Of a stretch of DNA of 64,000 nt, positions 42,613 through 50,757 are shown in pieces (the first letter of the stretch is position 1; each line of letters begins with the position of its first letter). The stretch comes from Micromonospora globbae (GTDB lineage Bacteria > Actinomycetota > Actinomycetes > Mycobacteriales > Micromonosporaceae). The notes beneath the pieces are model-generated. The model ran no database searches and was not told where the DNA came from. It was given only the letters and a program-made list of their open reading frames with translations. The translations under genes were made by a program, and so were the position numbers. The stretch covers positions 1 through 64,000 of the forward strand of contig NZ_RAQQ01000014.1 of the NCBI RefSeq assembly GCF_003610785.1, given 5' to 3'.

Positions 42613-43587
42613 TCACCGCAGGGCGACCGCCTGGAGGCCGACGTTGCCGCAGTCCGGAGTGAACACCTCCTCGGCCGTCCAGGTGACGAGCAGTCGCGCG
42701 CCCTTCGGAGCACGGAAGCGCAGCGTGAACTCGGCGCTCCGGCTCGTGTGCGGGTCCTCCATGCGGAGGGTCGTGGTCGGCCCGCCGACCGACAGGCGCG
42801 CCTCCAACCGGCCCCGGGCCATCCAGAGCCCGGCGTACAGCCGCACCGTCCGCAGCTCGCCGTCGGCCGAAACGGCCAGCGCGAAGCCGGTGCCGGCGCC
42901 GCAGGTGTAGACGCCGTTCGCGGTACGGTCGACCGCCCGCTCCGAGGTGCCGTCCCGCCAGCTGAACAGTTCCTGGTTGCCGTCCCAGCCCCGGCGGGCA
43001 CCGCTGCCGCCCTGGTCGACGATCTCGCCGGAGCCACCGCGCTTGCGGTCCGTCGAGTCGCCCCCGTGCAGCCCCCAGTGCATCCAGTCCCGGGTGCCCA
43101 CGGCGGTGAGGTCCACCTCGGCCGGGATGTCCGCCCGCGTGACGGTGAGCAGCGGGGGCTCCGCGGGCGTACGCGTGGTGACGGACGGGCTCGGCGACGG
43201 GGACGGCGGCCGTTGCCGGGGCCGGAGCCCCGGGCTCGCCGGGTCGGTGCCGGTCCGGTTCGCCTCGATCGCCGGGTAGCCGCTCGGCCGGCCCGCCCCG
43301 GCGGGCGCACCGCCGGGCGGCGGCGCGGCCTGGGGCTCCGGCCGGGTGGCGACGTACGACACCAGGGCGGTGAGGCAGGCGAGCAGGGCCACCCCCGCGA
43401 CCACCCACCGGTGGCGGCGGACCGGGGCCAGCACGTCGGACGCGAGGGCGTGGCGACGGAACGCGCGTCGCGCCCCGGCCGGGTGCCCTTCGGCGGAGCG
43501 GTGCCGGCGTGGCCCGCCGGATCCCCGGCGCGCGGCCCGCCGGCCGGACGCACCCGTGCCCGCCCGGGGCAGGTCCTCCTCCGCCAC
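42613..43587 (-). CDS. Membrane-anchored protein with C-terminal beta-sandwich (DWxHWG type)
   Basis: A 324-residue protein: basic cytoplasmic N-terminus (about 60 residues), one membrane helix (WVVAGVALLACLTALVSYVA), a Pro/Ser linker (PSPSPSPS), then an extracellular domain starting DLTAVGTRDWMHWGLHGGD with paired cysteines (YTCGAG...TPDCGN). The DWxHWG stretch recurs in bacterial surface proteins and looks like a carbohydrate-binding-type sandwich; this is a motif impression only. GTG 43587 follows GGAGGG. Confidence 0.6.
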   Translation of the reverse strand: MAEEDLPRAGTGASGRRAARRGSGGPRRHRSAEGHPAGARRAFRRHALASDVLAPVRRHRWVVAGVALLACLTALVSYVATRPEPQAAPPPGGAPAGAGRPSGYPAIEANRTGTDPASPGLRPRQRPPSPSPSPSVTTRTPAEPPLLTVTRADIPAEVDLTAVGTRDWMHWGLHGGDSTDRKRGGSGEIVDQGGSGARRGWDGNQELFSWRDGTSERAVDRTANGVYTCGAGTGFALAVSADGELRTVRLYAGLWMARGRLEARLSVGGPTTTLRMEDPHTSRSAEFTLRFRAPKGARLLVTWTAEEVFTPDCGNVGLQAVALR

Positions 43588-43768
43588 CGACCCTCCGCTC
43601 CCCGCCGGCCTCTGGGCCGGCGCGACAGACCGCCCACGGCACGCCGGGCGGTGTGGCCGCGTCGCACACCGGGACGGTCCACCCACCCGGTCTGGTACGG
43701 CAAGGTAGCGGACATCGGTCGAAAGCGAAATCTGGCCTGGCCCAGCCCGCCCCCCGACCCCTCGCGTC

Positions 43769-43823
43769 GATCATGAAGTTACTGCCGACAAATCGGACGC
43801 AGACCGACGACAACTTCATGATC
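43769..43823. repeat. Inverted repeat GATCATGAAGTT ... AACTTCATGATC
   Basis: Perfect 12-bp arms at 43769-43780 and 43812-43823 with a 31-base centre; flanking CGT/ACG extends pairing with one mismatch. Its base composition is far more AT-rich than the surroundings. It looks like a REP/MITE-type palindromic unit. Confidence 0.7.
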
Positions 43824-43862
43824 AACGCGGGAGCCCGCCGAGCCCGCGGAGCCCGCCGAGCC

Positions 43863-43913
43863 GGGGCGGGGCGGGGGCCGGGAGTGGGGGGCCGGGGGTG
43901 GGGGCCGGGCGGG
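43863..43913 (+). other. G-quadruplex-prone G-tract cluster
   Basis: At least eight runs of three or more G within 51 bases on the + strand, ending at the stop codon of the downstream (minus) gene. Confidence 0.6.
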
Positions 43914-44363
43914 TCAGCGCCGTTGGCGGCGGCGCAGGCCGCGACCCGGATGCCAGCTCTCGATCACGAGGTGGTCGGGCGGGTCGCCGACACGGGTCAG
44001 CACGACCTCGGTCAACTCGATGCGGAACCGGTGCGAGCCGTCCTCGCCCGGCGGCTCCTCGTGGGCGATCCCGCTGATCTTCGCGTCGCCGTCCCACGCG
44101 GACGGGTCGTCGGCCGGGGCGTCCTCGGTCGGGCAGTGCAGGGCCACCCGGGGGTCGCGACGCAGGTCCAGGGCCTTGACCGCGCCGGCCATGCTGCCCA
44201 GCCGCAGGTCCCCGTCGTCGAAGTCGAACTCGGTGCCGCTGATCCGCGGGGAGCCGTCCCGGCGAAGCGTCGCCATGGTCCCGTGCTTGCGCACCGCGAA
44301 CCGGGCGCGCACCCGTTCGGCGAACTCTGGTTCCTCTGCCACAAGGTCTGACCACCATGCCAT
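43914..44363 (-). CDS. Pyridoxamine 5'-phosphate oxidase-family (FMN/F420 split barrel) protein
   Basis: A 149-residue protein: MAWWSDLVAEEPEFAERVRARF, then the split-barrel core HGTMATLRRDGSPRISGTEF and SMAGAVKALDLRRDPRVALH. The rest is typical of actinobacterial PPOX proteins that bind F420 or FMN. Cofactor choice cannot be read from the sequence. It is the last gene before the G-rich block. Confidence 0.82.
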   Translation of the reverse strand: MAWWSDLVAEEPEFAERVRARFAVRKHGTMATLRRDGSPRISGTEFDFDDGDLRLGSMAGAVKALDLRRDPRVALHCPTEDAPADDPSAWDGDAKISGIAHEEPPGEDGSHRFRIELTEVVLTRVGDPPDHLVIESWHPGRGLRRRQRR

Positions 44364-44407
44364 GCCGGCCACCCTGCCAGGAAAACCTGACAGCGGCGGT
44401 CGGGTTT

Positions 44408-45001
44408 TCAGCGGATCTCGAAGCCGAGCGCCTGGGCGATCACGACCGCCTGCTCCGCGTCGATCACCGCGCGGGCCCGCTCCACCACCGTGGGGTCGAG
44501 CGCCGTCAGGTCGCTGCCCCGCAGGTCCGCCTTCGAGAGCCGGGAGCTGTGCAGCTGCGCGGCGGACAGGTCGACACCGGTCACGGTGGCGCCGGTCAGG
44601 TCGGCGCCCGTGAGGTCGACCTCCCGCATCCGCACGTCGGTGATCCGCACGCCGCGCAGGTCGGCGCCGGGCAGGGCGACGAACGACCAGTCCCCACCGG
44701 CGACCGTCAACGGCCGCAGGTCGCACTGGGCGAAGGTGCTGCCGACCAGCTTGCAGCCGGTGAACTCGGCCTCGAAGAGGTTGCACCGCTGGAAGGTGCA
44801 GCGGGTGAAGGCCGAGTCGGTGTGCCGGGAGGCGTTGAACCGCACGTTGCCGAACGTGCACCCGTCGAAGATCGCACCCTGGCTCGTGGCCTCGGTGAGG
44901 TCGACGTGGAAGAACGAGCAGCGGACGAAGTGCCGGTCGCCCAGCTCCTCGCCGTACCAGTCCTCGTGGCGGAAGGTGGCGTCCTCGGTCGGCTCCGGCA
45001 T
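44408..45001 (-). CDS. Pentapeptide-repeat protein
   Basis: A 197-residue protein of A(D/N)LxX-type repeats (for example FDGCTFGNVRFN, FTRCTFQRCNLFEAEF, LTGADLTGATVTGVDL, LSKADLRGSDL) that fold as a right-handed quadrilateral beta-helix. The first half uses many Cys and Phe, the second Asp and Leu. Some members (Qnr, MfpA) mimic DNA and protect gyrase; this length is close to theirs. Whether this copy does so is unknown. Confidence 0.88.
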   Translation of the reverse strand: MPEPTEDATFRHEDWYGEELGDRHFVRCSFFHVDLTEATSQGAIFDGCTFGNVRFNASRHTDSAFTRCTFQRCNLFEAEFTGCKLVGSTFAQCDLRPLTVAGGDWSFVALPGADLRGVRITDVRMREVDLTGADLTGATVTGVDLSAAQLHSSRLSKADLRGSDLTALDPTVVERARAVIDAEQAVVIAQALGFEIR

Positions 45002-45070
45002 CGGGCCAGGCTACAAGCGGGCACCGACAGGTGTGGGCGGCGCCTCTTCCCCGCCCCACGGGGCGGCTAG

Positions 45071-45076
45071 TACGTT
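45071..45076 (+). promoter_or_regulatory. -10 box TACGTT, leaderless promoter
   Basis: Seven bases before the GTG at 45084; an overlapping TAGTAC is at 45068-45073. Confidence 0.4.
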
Positions 45077-45083
45077 CGGCGGC

Positions 45084-46316
45084 GTGAGTGTGGCGCGGAG
45101 CATCGACCCGGACCAGATCGGCTTCGACCCGGCGCGCCTGGCGCGGATCGACGAGCACTTCGGCAGGTACGTCGACGACGGCCGGCTCGCCGGCTGGCAG
45201 GCGGTCGTGACCCGGCGCGGGGAGGTGGTCCACTCCGCGACGTACGGGCTGCGGGACCGGGAGGCGGGGCTCCCCGTCGAGCCGGACACGCTGTGGCGGA
45301 TCTACTCGATGACCAAGCCGGTCACCTCGGTGGCGGCCATGATGCTCTGGGAGGAGGGCCGCTTCGAGCTGACCGACGAGATCAGCCGGTGGCTGCCCGA
45401 GTTCGCCGACGTCCGCGTCTACGCCAAGGGCTCGACGCTCAAGCCGTACACGGTGCCGGCCGTCGAGCCGATCCGGGTGTGGCACCTGCTCACCCACACG
45501 GCCGGCCTCACGTACGGCTTCATGCAGACCTCGGTGGTCGACGGGCTCTACCGGGCCGCCGGGTACGACCTCTACCCGCCGGCGGACGTCGACCTGGCCG
45601 GCGCCTGCGCGGCCATCGCCCGGCTGCCGCTGCTCTTCCAGCCCGGCACGGCCTGGGGCTACTCCGTCGCCACCGACGTGCTGGGCCGACTCGTCGAGGT
45701 GGTCTCCGGCCAGAGCCTGGACGCCTTCCTCGCCGACCGGATCTTCCGGCCGCTCGGCATGACCGACACCCACTGGTACGTCGACAGCGAGGCGACGTCC
45801 CGCCTCGCGGCGCTGTACGCGCCCGACCCGCGAACGGGTCAGGCCATGCGGTACGACCAGCTCGGCGCCCTGGCGCACCAGAAGCCGACCTTCCTCTCCG
45901 GCGGTGGCGGCCTCATCTGCTCCGCCGCCGACTACCACCGGTTCACCCAGATGCTGCTGCGCGGCGGCGAGCTGGACGGCGTACGCCTGCTCGGCTCGCG
46001 CACGGTGCGCTTCATGACCCGCAACCACCTGCCCGGCGGCCAGGACCTGGGCGCCCTCTCCACCGGCGGGTTCGCCGAGAGCATCTTCGACGGGGTGGGC
46101 TTCGGGCTCGGCTTCGCGGTGGTCCAGGACCCGATCCCCAGCCGGGTGCCGAGCAGCGTCGGCGAGTACTACTGGGGCGGCGTGGCGAGCACGGCGTTCT
46201 GGATCGACCCGGTCGAGGAGATCACCGCCCTCTTCTTCACCCAGCTGATGCCCTCCAGCACCCATCCGATCCGGCCGCAGCTCCGCCAGCTCGTCTACTC
46301 GGCGCTGGTCGACTGA
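45084..46316 (+). CDS. Serine hydrolase of the beta-lactamase (class C/EstB) fold
   Basis: A 410-residue serine hydrolase. Catalytic Ser75-x-x-Lys78 (IYSMTKPV), Tyr in WGYSVATDVLG in place of the YxN motif, and a WGGVAST region at the KTG position. No signal peptide is seen, so it is probably cytosolic. Close relatives include esterases (EstB type, LovD-like) rather than antibiotic-hydrolysing enzymes. HLLTHTAGLTYGF is typical of this family. Confidence 0.88.
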   Translation: MSVARSIDPDQIGFDPARLARIDEHFGRYVDDGRLAGWQAVVTRRGEVVHSATYGLRDREAGLPVEPDTLWRIYSMTKPVTSVAAMMLWEEGRFELTDEISRWLPEFADVRVYAKGSTLKPYTVPAVEPIRVWHLLTHTAGLTYGFMQTSVVDGLYRAAGYDLYPPADVDLAGACAAIARLPLLFQPGTAWGYSVATDVLGRLVEVVSGQSLDAFLADRIFRPLGMTDTHWYVDSEATSRLAALYAPDPRTGQAMRYDQLGALAHQKPTFLSGGGGLICSAADYHRFTQMLLRGGELDGVRLLGSRTVRFMTRNHLPGGQDLGALSTGGFAESIFDGVGFGLGFAVVQDPIPSRVPSSVGEYYWGGVASTAFWIDPVEEITALFFTQLMPSSTHPIRPQLRQLVYSALVD

Positions 46317-46365
46317 GGCCGTCGGCTTCTTCGGGTAACGCCCACCGGCCGGCCGGGCCGGTCAA

Positions 46366-46371
46366 TAGCCT
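46366..46371 (+). promoter_or_regulatory. -10 box TAGCCT, leaderless promoter
   Basis: Six bases before ATG 46378, no SD. Confidence 0.5.
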
Positions 46372-46377
46372 GATGCC

Positions 46378-47019
46378 ATGAGCAGCATCGTGGTGTTCGG
46401 CGCGGGTGGCACCGCCGGCTCCCGGGTCACCGCGGAGGCGGTCGACCGGGGGCACCGGGTCATCGCGGCGGTCCGCCGGCCCGAGGCCACCTCCTACCTG
46501 CCCGACGGCGTGCGGGTGGTGACCGGCGACGCCACCAGCGACCGCAGCGTCCGGGAGCTGGCCCCGGAGGCGGACGTGCTGGTGGTGGCGATCGGCGGGG
46601 GCGAGCGGGGGCTCTGGCTCGACGCCGCGCGGACGCTGGTCACCACGCTGCGGGGGATGCCGGACGCGCCCCGGATCATCCACCTGGGCGGCGGGTCGAC
46701 GCTGCTCACCCCGAAGGGGACGCGCTACCTGGACGAGCCGGACTTCCCCGAGGCGTACCGGGACTCGGCGCAGGGCCAGGCCGACGCCCTCGACTACTAC
46801 CGCACCCAGGCGGACGGGGTGACCTGGACCTACGTCTCCCCGCCGCCGCTGGAGTTCCATCCGGGCGAGCGGACCGGGCACTACCGCACGGGCACGGACC
46901 AGCCGGTCACCGACGCGCAGGGCCGGTCGGTGCTCACGTACGAGGACCTGGCGGTGGCGATCGTCGACGAGATCGAGAACCCGCGGCACGAGAACACGCG
47001 CTTCACGGTGGCCTACTGA
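46378..47019 (+). CDS. NAD(P)-binding atypical SDR (NmrA/YwnB-like)
   Basis: A 213-residue protein with an N-terminal Rossmann motif VVFGAGGTAGSRVTAEAV (GxGGTxG) and DATSDRSVRELAPEADVLV; the end has VTWTYVSPPPLEFHPGERTG and YEDLAVAIVDEIENPRH. This is the atypical short-chain family of flavin-reductase-like NAD(P)H binders. Partner or substrate unknown. Confidence 0.88.
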   Translation: MSSIVVFGAGGTAGSRVTAEAVDRGHRVIAAVRRPEATSYLPDGVRVVTGDATSDRSVRELAPEADVLVVAIGGGERGLWLDAARTLVTTLRGMPDAPRIIHLGGGSTLLTPKGTRYLDEPDFPEAYRDSAQGQADALDYYRTQADGVTWTYVSPPPLEFHPGERTGHYRTGTDQPVTDAQGRSVLTYEDLAVAIVDEIENPRHENTRFTVAY

Positions 47020-47041
47020 ACGGGCCCGGAGGGCCGTGGCC

Positions 47042-47506
47042 TCAGTCGGCGAGGCGGGCGGGGAAGCCGCCGGTGGCGATGGGGCCCCAGCTGTCGATGG
47101 TCACGCGGATCAGCGACTTGCCCTGCCGCACCATGGCGGCGCGGTACTCGTCCCAGTCGGGGTGCTCACCGGAGATGCAGCGGAAGTACTCGACCAGCGG
47201 TTCGAGCGCGTCGGGCAGGTCCAGCACCTCGGCCGTGCCGTCGATCTGCACCCACGGCCCGTTCCACTCGTCGGAGAGCACGCAGGCGGAGACCCGCGGG
47301 TCGCGGCGCACGTTGGTTACCTTGGCCCGCTCGGGATAGGTCGAGATCACCAGCCGGCCGGCGGTGTCGACGCCGGCCGTGACGGGCGAGGACTGGGGCC
47401 GCCCGTCGGCCCGGGTGGTCATCAGCACGACGCGGTGCCGGGGCCGGAGGAACTCGATCAGGCCGTCACGGTCGACCCGGGTGTTCGTCGCGATGCTGCG
47501 TGCCAC
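47042..47506 (-). CDS. PPOX-class F420-dependent oxidoreductase
   Basis: A 154-residue split-barrel protein. VVLMTTRADGRPQSSPVTAGVD, VRRDPRVSACVLSDEWNGPW and the YFRCISGEHPDWDEYRAAM end match the actinobacterial family in which several members reduce substrates with F420H2. The start GTG 47506 gives the typical length. Convergent with the SDR gene. Confidence 0.9.
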   Translation of the reverse strand: MARSIATNTRVDRDGLIEFLRPRHRVVLMTTRADGRPQSSPVTAGVDTAGRLVISTYPERAKVTNVRRDPRVSACVLSDEWNGPWVQIDGTAEVLDLPDALEPLVEYFRCISGEHPDWDEYRAAMVRQGKSLIRVTIDSWGPIATGGFPARLAD

Positions 47507-47552
47507 GGCTCGTTTCTACCAGGCACGGCGCGGGCCGGGCCGCCGGCCCTCG

Positions 47553-48200
47553 TCAGTGGGGCCGCGGGGCGGCCCGGTCGACCGCCTGCTGGGTCGGCAC
47601 CCGGGGCCGTACGGCCGGCCGCCAGGCGCGGCCGTTGGCATAGATGACGCGGAAGCCCAGGTACGACGCGAGTGGCGCCCAGTGCGCGGATCCCATCCGC
47701 AGTTCCGCGGCGTTGTGCCGCTGCCCGTTGGCGAGCACGTCGAGCAGCACGGTTTCGAACGCCGCCGATTCCACCCAGTCCACGTCGCGGGTGAAACCGC
47801 AGATCAGAGCCGCTCCGGTGACGTCGAGGAATTCCCGCAGGACGGCGTCGGAGGCGCGCAGCACCGAGCAGCTGCCGAAGTAGAGGCGCCGCCCCTCGCA
47901 CCGGCCGGCCATCAGTTCGGCGACGTCGGAGAGTTCGACGGAGTTCCAGTCGGTGAGGCAGAGCCGGCTCGGCTCACCGTGCATGGCGAAGAAGCCGACC
48001 CGGTGGTCGGCGTACTGCTTGAGCAGCCAGCGGTCGAGGAAGTAGAACAGCTCGTCCCGCGTGGCCGCGTCCTTGTGGATGAAGCGGATCTTGCCCAGCC
48101 GTTCGAGCAGTTCCAGCGTGGGCAGCACCGAACCGCGCTCGTTGAGGTCGCGGTGCCACTGACCCTCGACGCAGAAGACGCCTCCCCGCGCCACGTCCAC
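47553..48200 (-). CDS. Caspase/CHAT-like protein with His/Cys dyad (DUF6642-like)
   Basis: A 215-residue protein with no standard annotation. The layout strand-HG (VGFFAMHGE, His74-Gly75) and, 35 residues later, strand-SC (LYFGSCSVL, Cys111) is the arrangement of catalytic dyads in caspase, CHAT and gingipain folds. It starts VFCVEGQW, with an aspartate-rich strand after. The DUF6642 assignment is from memory. GTG 48200 follows GGGGGAG. It is divergent from the M15 peptidase gene. Confidence 0.65.
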   Translation of the reverse strand: MDVARGGVFCVEGQWHRDLNERGSVLPTLELLERLGKIRFIHKDAATRDELFYFLDRWLLKQYADHRVGFFAMHGEPSRLCLTDWNSVELSDVAELMAGRCEGRRLYFGSCSVLRASDAVLREFLDVTGAALICGFTRDVDWVESAAFETVLLDVLANGQRHNAAELRMGSAHWAPLASYLGFRVIYANGRAWRPAVRPRVPTQQAVDRAAPRPH

Positions 48201-48298
48201 CTCCCCCGCGTCCGACCCGCGCTGACGTTACCGGCTCCCCCGGCCCCGGGAACATCACCCTCGGTCGCACTGTTCGCGACGTTCGGTGCGTTTTCGCG

Positions 48299-48326
48299 CC
48301 ACTCGTGGCACGGGATCCACGAGTGG
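48299..48326. promoter_or_regulatory. Stem CCACTCGTGG / CCACGAGTGG upstream of the M15 peptidase
   Basis: A perfect 10-bp inverted repeat with an 8-base centre in the 299-base divergent region 48201-48499. TAATAC at 48356-48361 is a candidate -10 for rightward transcription, giving a leader of about 130 bases. Confidence 0.45.
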
Positions 48327-48499
48327 CTGTTTCACGAATCAGCTCGATTCGCAGCTAATACTCAGCAATCGCAAATCACGAGGACGATTCTCGTTTATCG
48401 CCACCAAGCGGCCCGACAGGTGTCAGGGTGGAAATCGCGGGACGTCCTGGTCGATGTCCTGAAGGCCACCCCATTCACGCTCCTATCGGGAGGACTTCT

Positions 48500-49276
48500 G
48501 TGCGCGTAAACACCCTGAAGCGTGCTGCCGTCGCCGTTGCCCTGGCCCTGCCGGGCGCCGCGATCGCCGCGGTGGTCGCCGCGCCAGCGGCCCATGCCGA
48601 CGGCTGCTACACGTGGACCCGCAACCTCTACCAGGGGCGGTCCGGTGCCGATGTCCGCGAGTTGCAGGTCCGTGTCGCCGGCTGGGCCGGCAACCGGGGC
48701 ATCGTCGAGACCGACGGCATCTTCGGCCCGAAGACCGCCGCCGCCGTCCGCCGCTTCCAGCAGGCGTACGGGCTGAAGGTGGACGGCATCGCCGGCCCGG
48801 AGACGTACGCGAAGCTCTACGACCTCCAGGACAACGACTGCACGCCGCGGCACTTCAGCTACAGCGAACTGGACGACGGCTGCGGCCGGGGCGGGTGGAG
48901 CGGGGGCCCGCTCTCGGCCAGCCAGACCCGGCAGAACGCGCTGCACACCATGTGGAAGCTGGAGGCGCTGCGCCGCAAACTCGGCGACAAGCCGCTCTAC
49001 GTCACCAGCGGCTTCCGCAGCCACACCTGCAACGACCAGGTGGGCGGGGCGTCGGACAGCCAGCACCTCTACGGCACCGCCGCCGACGTGGTGTCCCGCA
49101 CGTCGTCACTCTGCGACGTGGCCCGCACCGCACGTGGCAACGGCTTCAGCGGGATCTTCGGCCCCGGCTACCCCGACCACGACGACCACGTGCACGTGGA
49201 CTCACGCCGGGAGAACAACAGCGACGGCATCCCGAACGGGACGAGCTGGTCGGCGCCCGACTGCGGGGTGCGCTGA
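48500..49276 (+). CDS. Secreted zinc D-Ala-D-Ala carboxypeptidase (M15A) with PG-binding domain
   Basis: A 258-residue secreted protein. Signal peptide 1-33 (cleavage after AAHA); peptidoglycan-binding domain about 40-110 (GADVRELQVRVAGW, DGIFGPKTAAAVRRFQQAYG); M15 catalytic domain from about 120 with zinc ligands in SQHLYGTAADVV and DDHVHVD. GTG 48500 follows GGGAGG. It trims cell-wall stem peptides. Confidence 0.93.
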   Translation: MRVNTLKRAAVAVALALPGAAIAAVVAAPAAHADGCYTWTRNLYQGRSGADVRELQVRVAGWAGNRGIVETDGIFGPKTAAAVRRFQQAYGLKVDGIAGPETYAKLYDLQDNDCTPRHFSYSELDDGCGRGGWSGGPLSASQTRQNALHTMWKLEALRRKLGDKPLYVTSGFRSHTCNDQVGGASDSQHLYGTAADVVSRTSSLCDVARTARGNGFSGIFGPGYPDHDDHVHVDSRRENNSDGIPNGTSWSAPDCGVR

Positions 49277-49296
49277 CGCCGGCCCCTCACCGGTGC

Positions 49297-49339
49297 GACG
49301 CCGGCCCGGCGCGGGTGCCACCCGCGCCGGGCCGGCGTC
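49297..49339. terminator. 19-bp perfect hairpin between convergent genes
   Basis: Arms 49297-49315 and 49321-49339 with a 5-base loop; the strongest stem in the window. Confidence 0.85.
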
Positions 49340-49365
49340 CTGCCCCGGGCCGGCAGGGGGACCGC

Positions 49366-49881
49366 TCAGCTCGCCCGGGGCCAGCGCGGCGCGGTGGCGG
49401 GGGGAGCCACCGGCCGGCCGGAGCCGGCGGGCACCACCGGGCGTACGCCGGGCGGCACGACCCGGGGGGCCTGACTGCGGGCGGGCGGACCGCCGGCGCC
49501 GTCGACGGGACGGCGGGCCACGTAGGGCGCCGGCCGGTCGGCGCGCGCCGGGTAGGGCACCGGCCGGTCGGGACGCACCGGCCCGGTGGCGGTGAACGGG
49601 AACGGCACGTGCACGAACGGGTTGCCGTGCCGGATCAGCGCGTCGACCTGCCGGTCGTTGAGCCCGTGCGCCAGCAGGACCCGCCGGCCCCACCGGTGCA
49701 GTCGGCACGGGAACGCCGCCCCGTCGTTGCGGCACTTCGGGCCGGCCGGCCACTCCTCCGCGGCGTGCACCACCACCGCCCGTACCGCGAGCCGGACGTC
49801 CTCGGGGGTCAGCGACGCCGGCAGCGGCACCTCCCCCAGCACCTGGTCGATGGGATCCGTCGACTGCTCACCATCACGCAC
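49366..49881 (-). CDS. Conserved hypothetical, CRND/CRLHRWG family, copy B
   Basis: A 171-residue paralogue of the 41616-41963 product: VRLAVRAVVVHAAEEW, KCRNDGAAFPCRLHRWGRRVL and LNDRQVDALIRHGNP align without gaps. It adds a Pro/Arg-rich tail of about 75 residues (RPDRPVPYPARADRPAPYV...), likely disordered. GTG 49881 follows GGGAGG. Confidence 0.68.
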   Translation of the reverse strand: MRDGEQSTDPIDQVLGEVPLPASLTPEDVRLAVRAVVVHAAEEWPAGPKCRNDGAAFPCRLHRWGRRVLLAHGLNDRQVDALIRHGNPFVHVPFPFTATGPVRPDRPVPYPARADRPAPYVARRPVDGAGGPPARSQAPRVVPPGVRPVVPAGSGRPVAPPATAPRWPRAS

Positions 49882-50002
49882 GGCAGGCCTCCCACGAGTT
49901 CGGCAGTGGTGCGGCGGGTCCGCCGCACCCGCATCCTCGGCCAGTGGTACGGCGGGCGCCGGCCGAAAGTTCAACGGCGGCGGGCGGCCGGGCGGGGGCG
50001 GC

Positions 50003-50665
50003 TCAGACCAGGCCGGCGTCGTGCACGAGCAGCGCCACCTGCACCCGGTTGTTGAGGTCGAGCCGGGTCAGCAGCCGCGAGACGTACGCCTTCACGGTGG
50101 CCACGCTCATGTGCAGCTCCGCGGCGATCTCGGCGTTGGTCCGGCCCTGGCCGAGCGCGACGGCGACCTCCCGCTCCCGCTCGCTGAGCCCGGCGAGCAG
50201 CCGCAGTGCCCGCTCGCGGCGCGGGTCCGGCCCGGCCGCGGCGGGCGCGGCACCGGTGACGTGCGCGATCAACGTACGCGTCACGGCGGGCGACAGCGTC
50301 GCCTCGCCGGCGGCGACCCGCCGCACCGCCCGGACGATCTCCGCGGGCGGCGTGTCCTTCAGCAGGAAGCCGGCGGCGCCCGCGCGCAGCGCGCGCAGCA
50401 CCTGCTCGTCGGCGTGGAACGTGGTCAGCACGAGCACCTCCGGCGGATCGGGCAGCGCCCGCAGCGCCTCGGTCGCGGCCAGCCCGTCCGTCCGGGGCAT
50501 CCGGATGTCCATGAGCACGACGTCCGGCCGGCCCGCCTCGACCGCGGCCGGCACCTCACCGCCGTCGGCGGCCTCCCCCACCACCCGCACGTCCGGCACA
50601 CCGCCGAGGATCATCGACAACCCGGCCCGGACCAGCGGGTCGTCGTCGACGATCAGCACGCGCAC
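50003..50665 (-). CDS. NarL-family response regulator
   Basis: A 220-residue regulator: receiver with LIVDDDPLVRAGL, Asp in DVVLMDIRMPRTDG and Lys in GFLLKDTPPAEIV; C-terminal LuxR HTH (LSEREREVAVALGQG...VATVKAYVSRLLTRL). GTG 50665 is chosen where the receiver begins; it lies 92 bases after the kinase stop. It pairs with the kinase upstream and is divergent from an ABC exporter, its probable target. Confidence 0.92.
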   Translation of the reverse strand: MRVLIVDDDPLVRAGLSMILGGVPDVRVVGEAADGGEVPAAVEAGRPDVVLMDIRMPRTDGLAATEALRALPDPPEVLVLTTFHADEQVLRALRAGAAGFLLKDTPPAEIVRAVRRVAAGEATLSPAVTRTLIAHVTGAAPAAAGPDPRRERALRLLAGLSEREREVAVALGQGRTNAEIAAELHMSVATVKAYVSRLLTRLDLNNRVQVALLVHDAGLV

Positions 50666-50757
50666 CGGCTCGCCGCCGGGCACCCGGTCGTCGCCACCCG
50701 GCCCGCCGCGCACCGACCCGGCGCTCCCCCGGTCCGCGCCGGCCGGGTCCGGCGCCG

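Larger units (their letters stand above)
43588..43913. other. Intergenic region with inverted repeat and G-rich block
   Basis: No gene is supported. It contains an AT-rich inverted repeat (43769-43823), a GCCCGCCGAGCC direct-repeat stretch and a dense run of G tracts (43863-43913). Confidence 0.6.

Noticed and set aside
48240..48499. c-di-AMP (ydaO) riboswitch before the M15 peptidase
   Set aside because: The position would fit, but I do not see the conserved GGTGAATC-type core or the flanking conserved stems.
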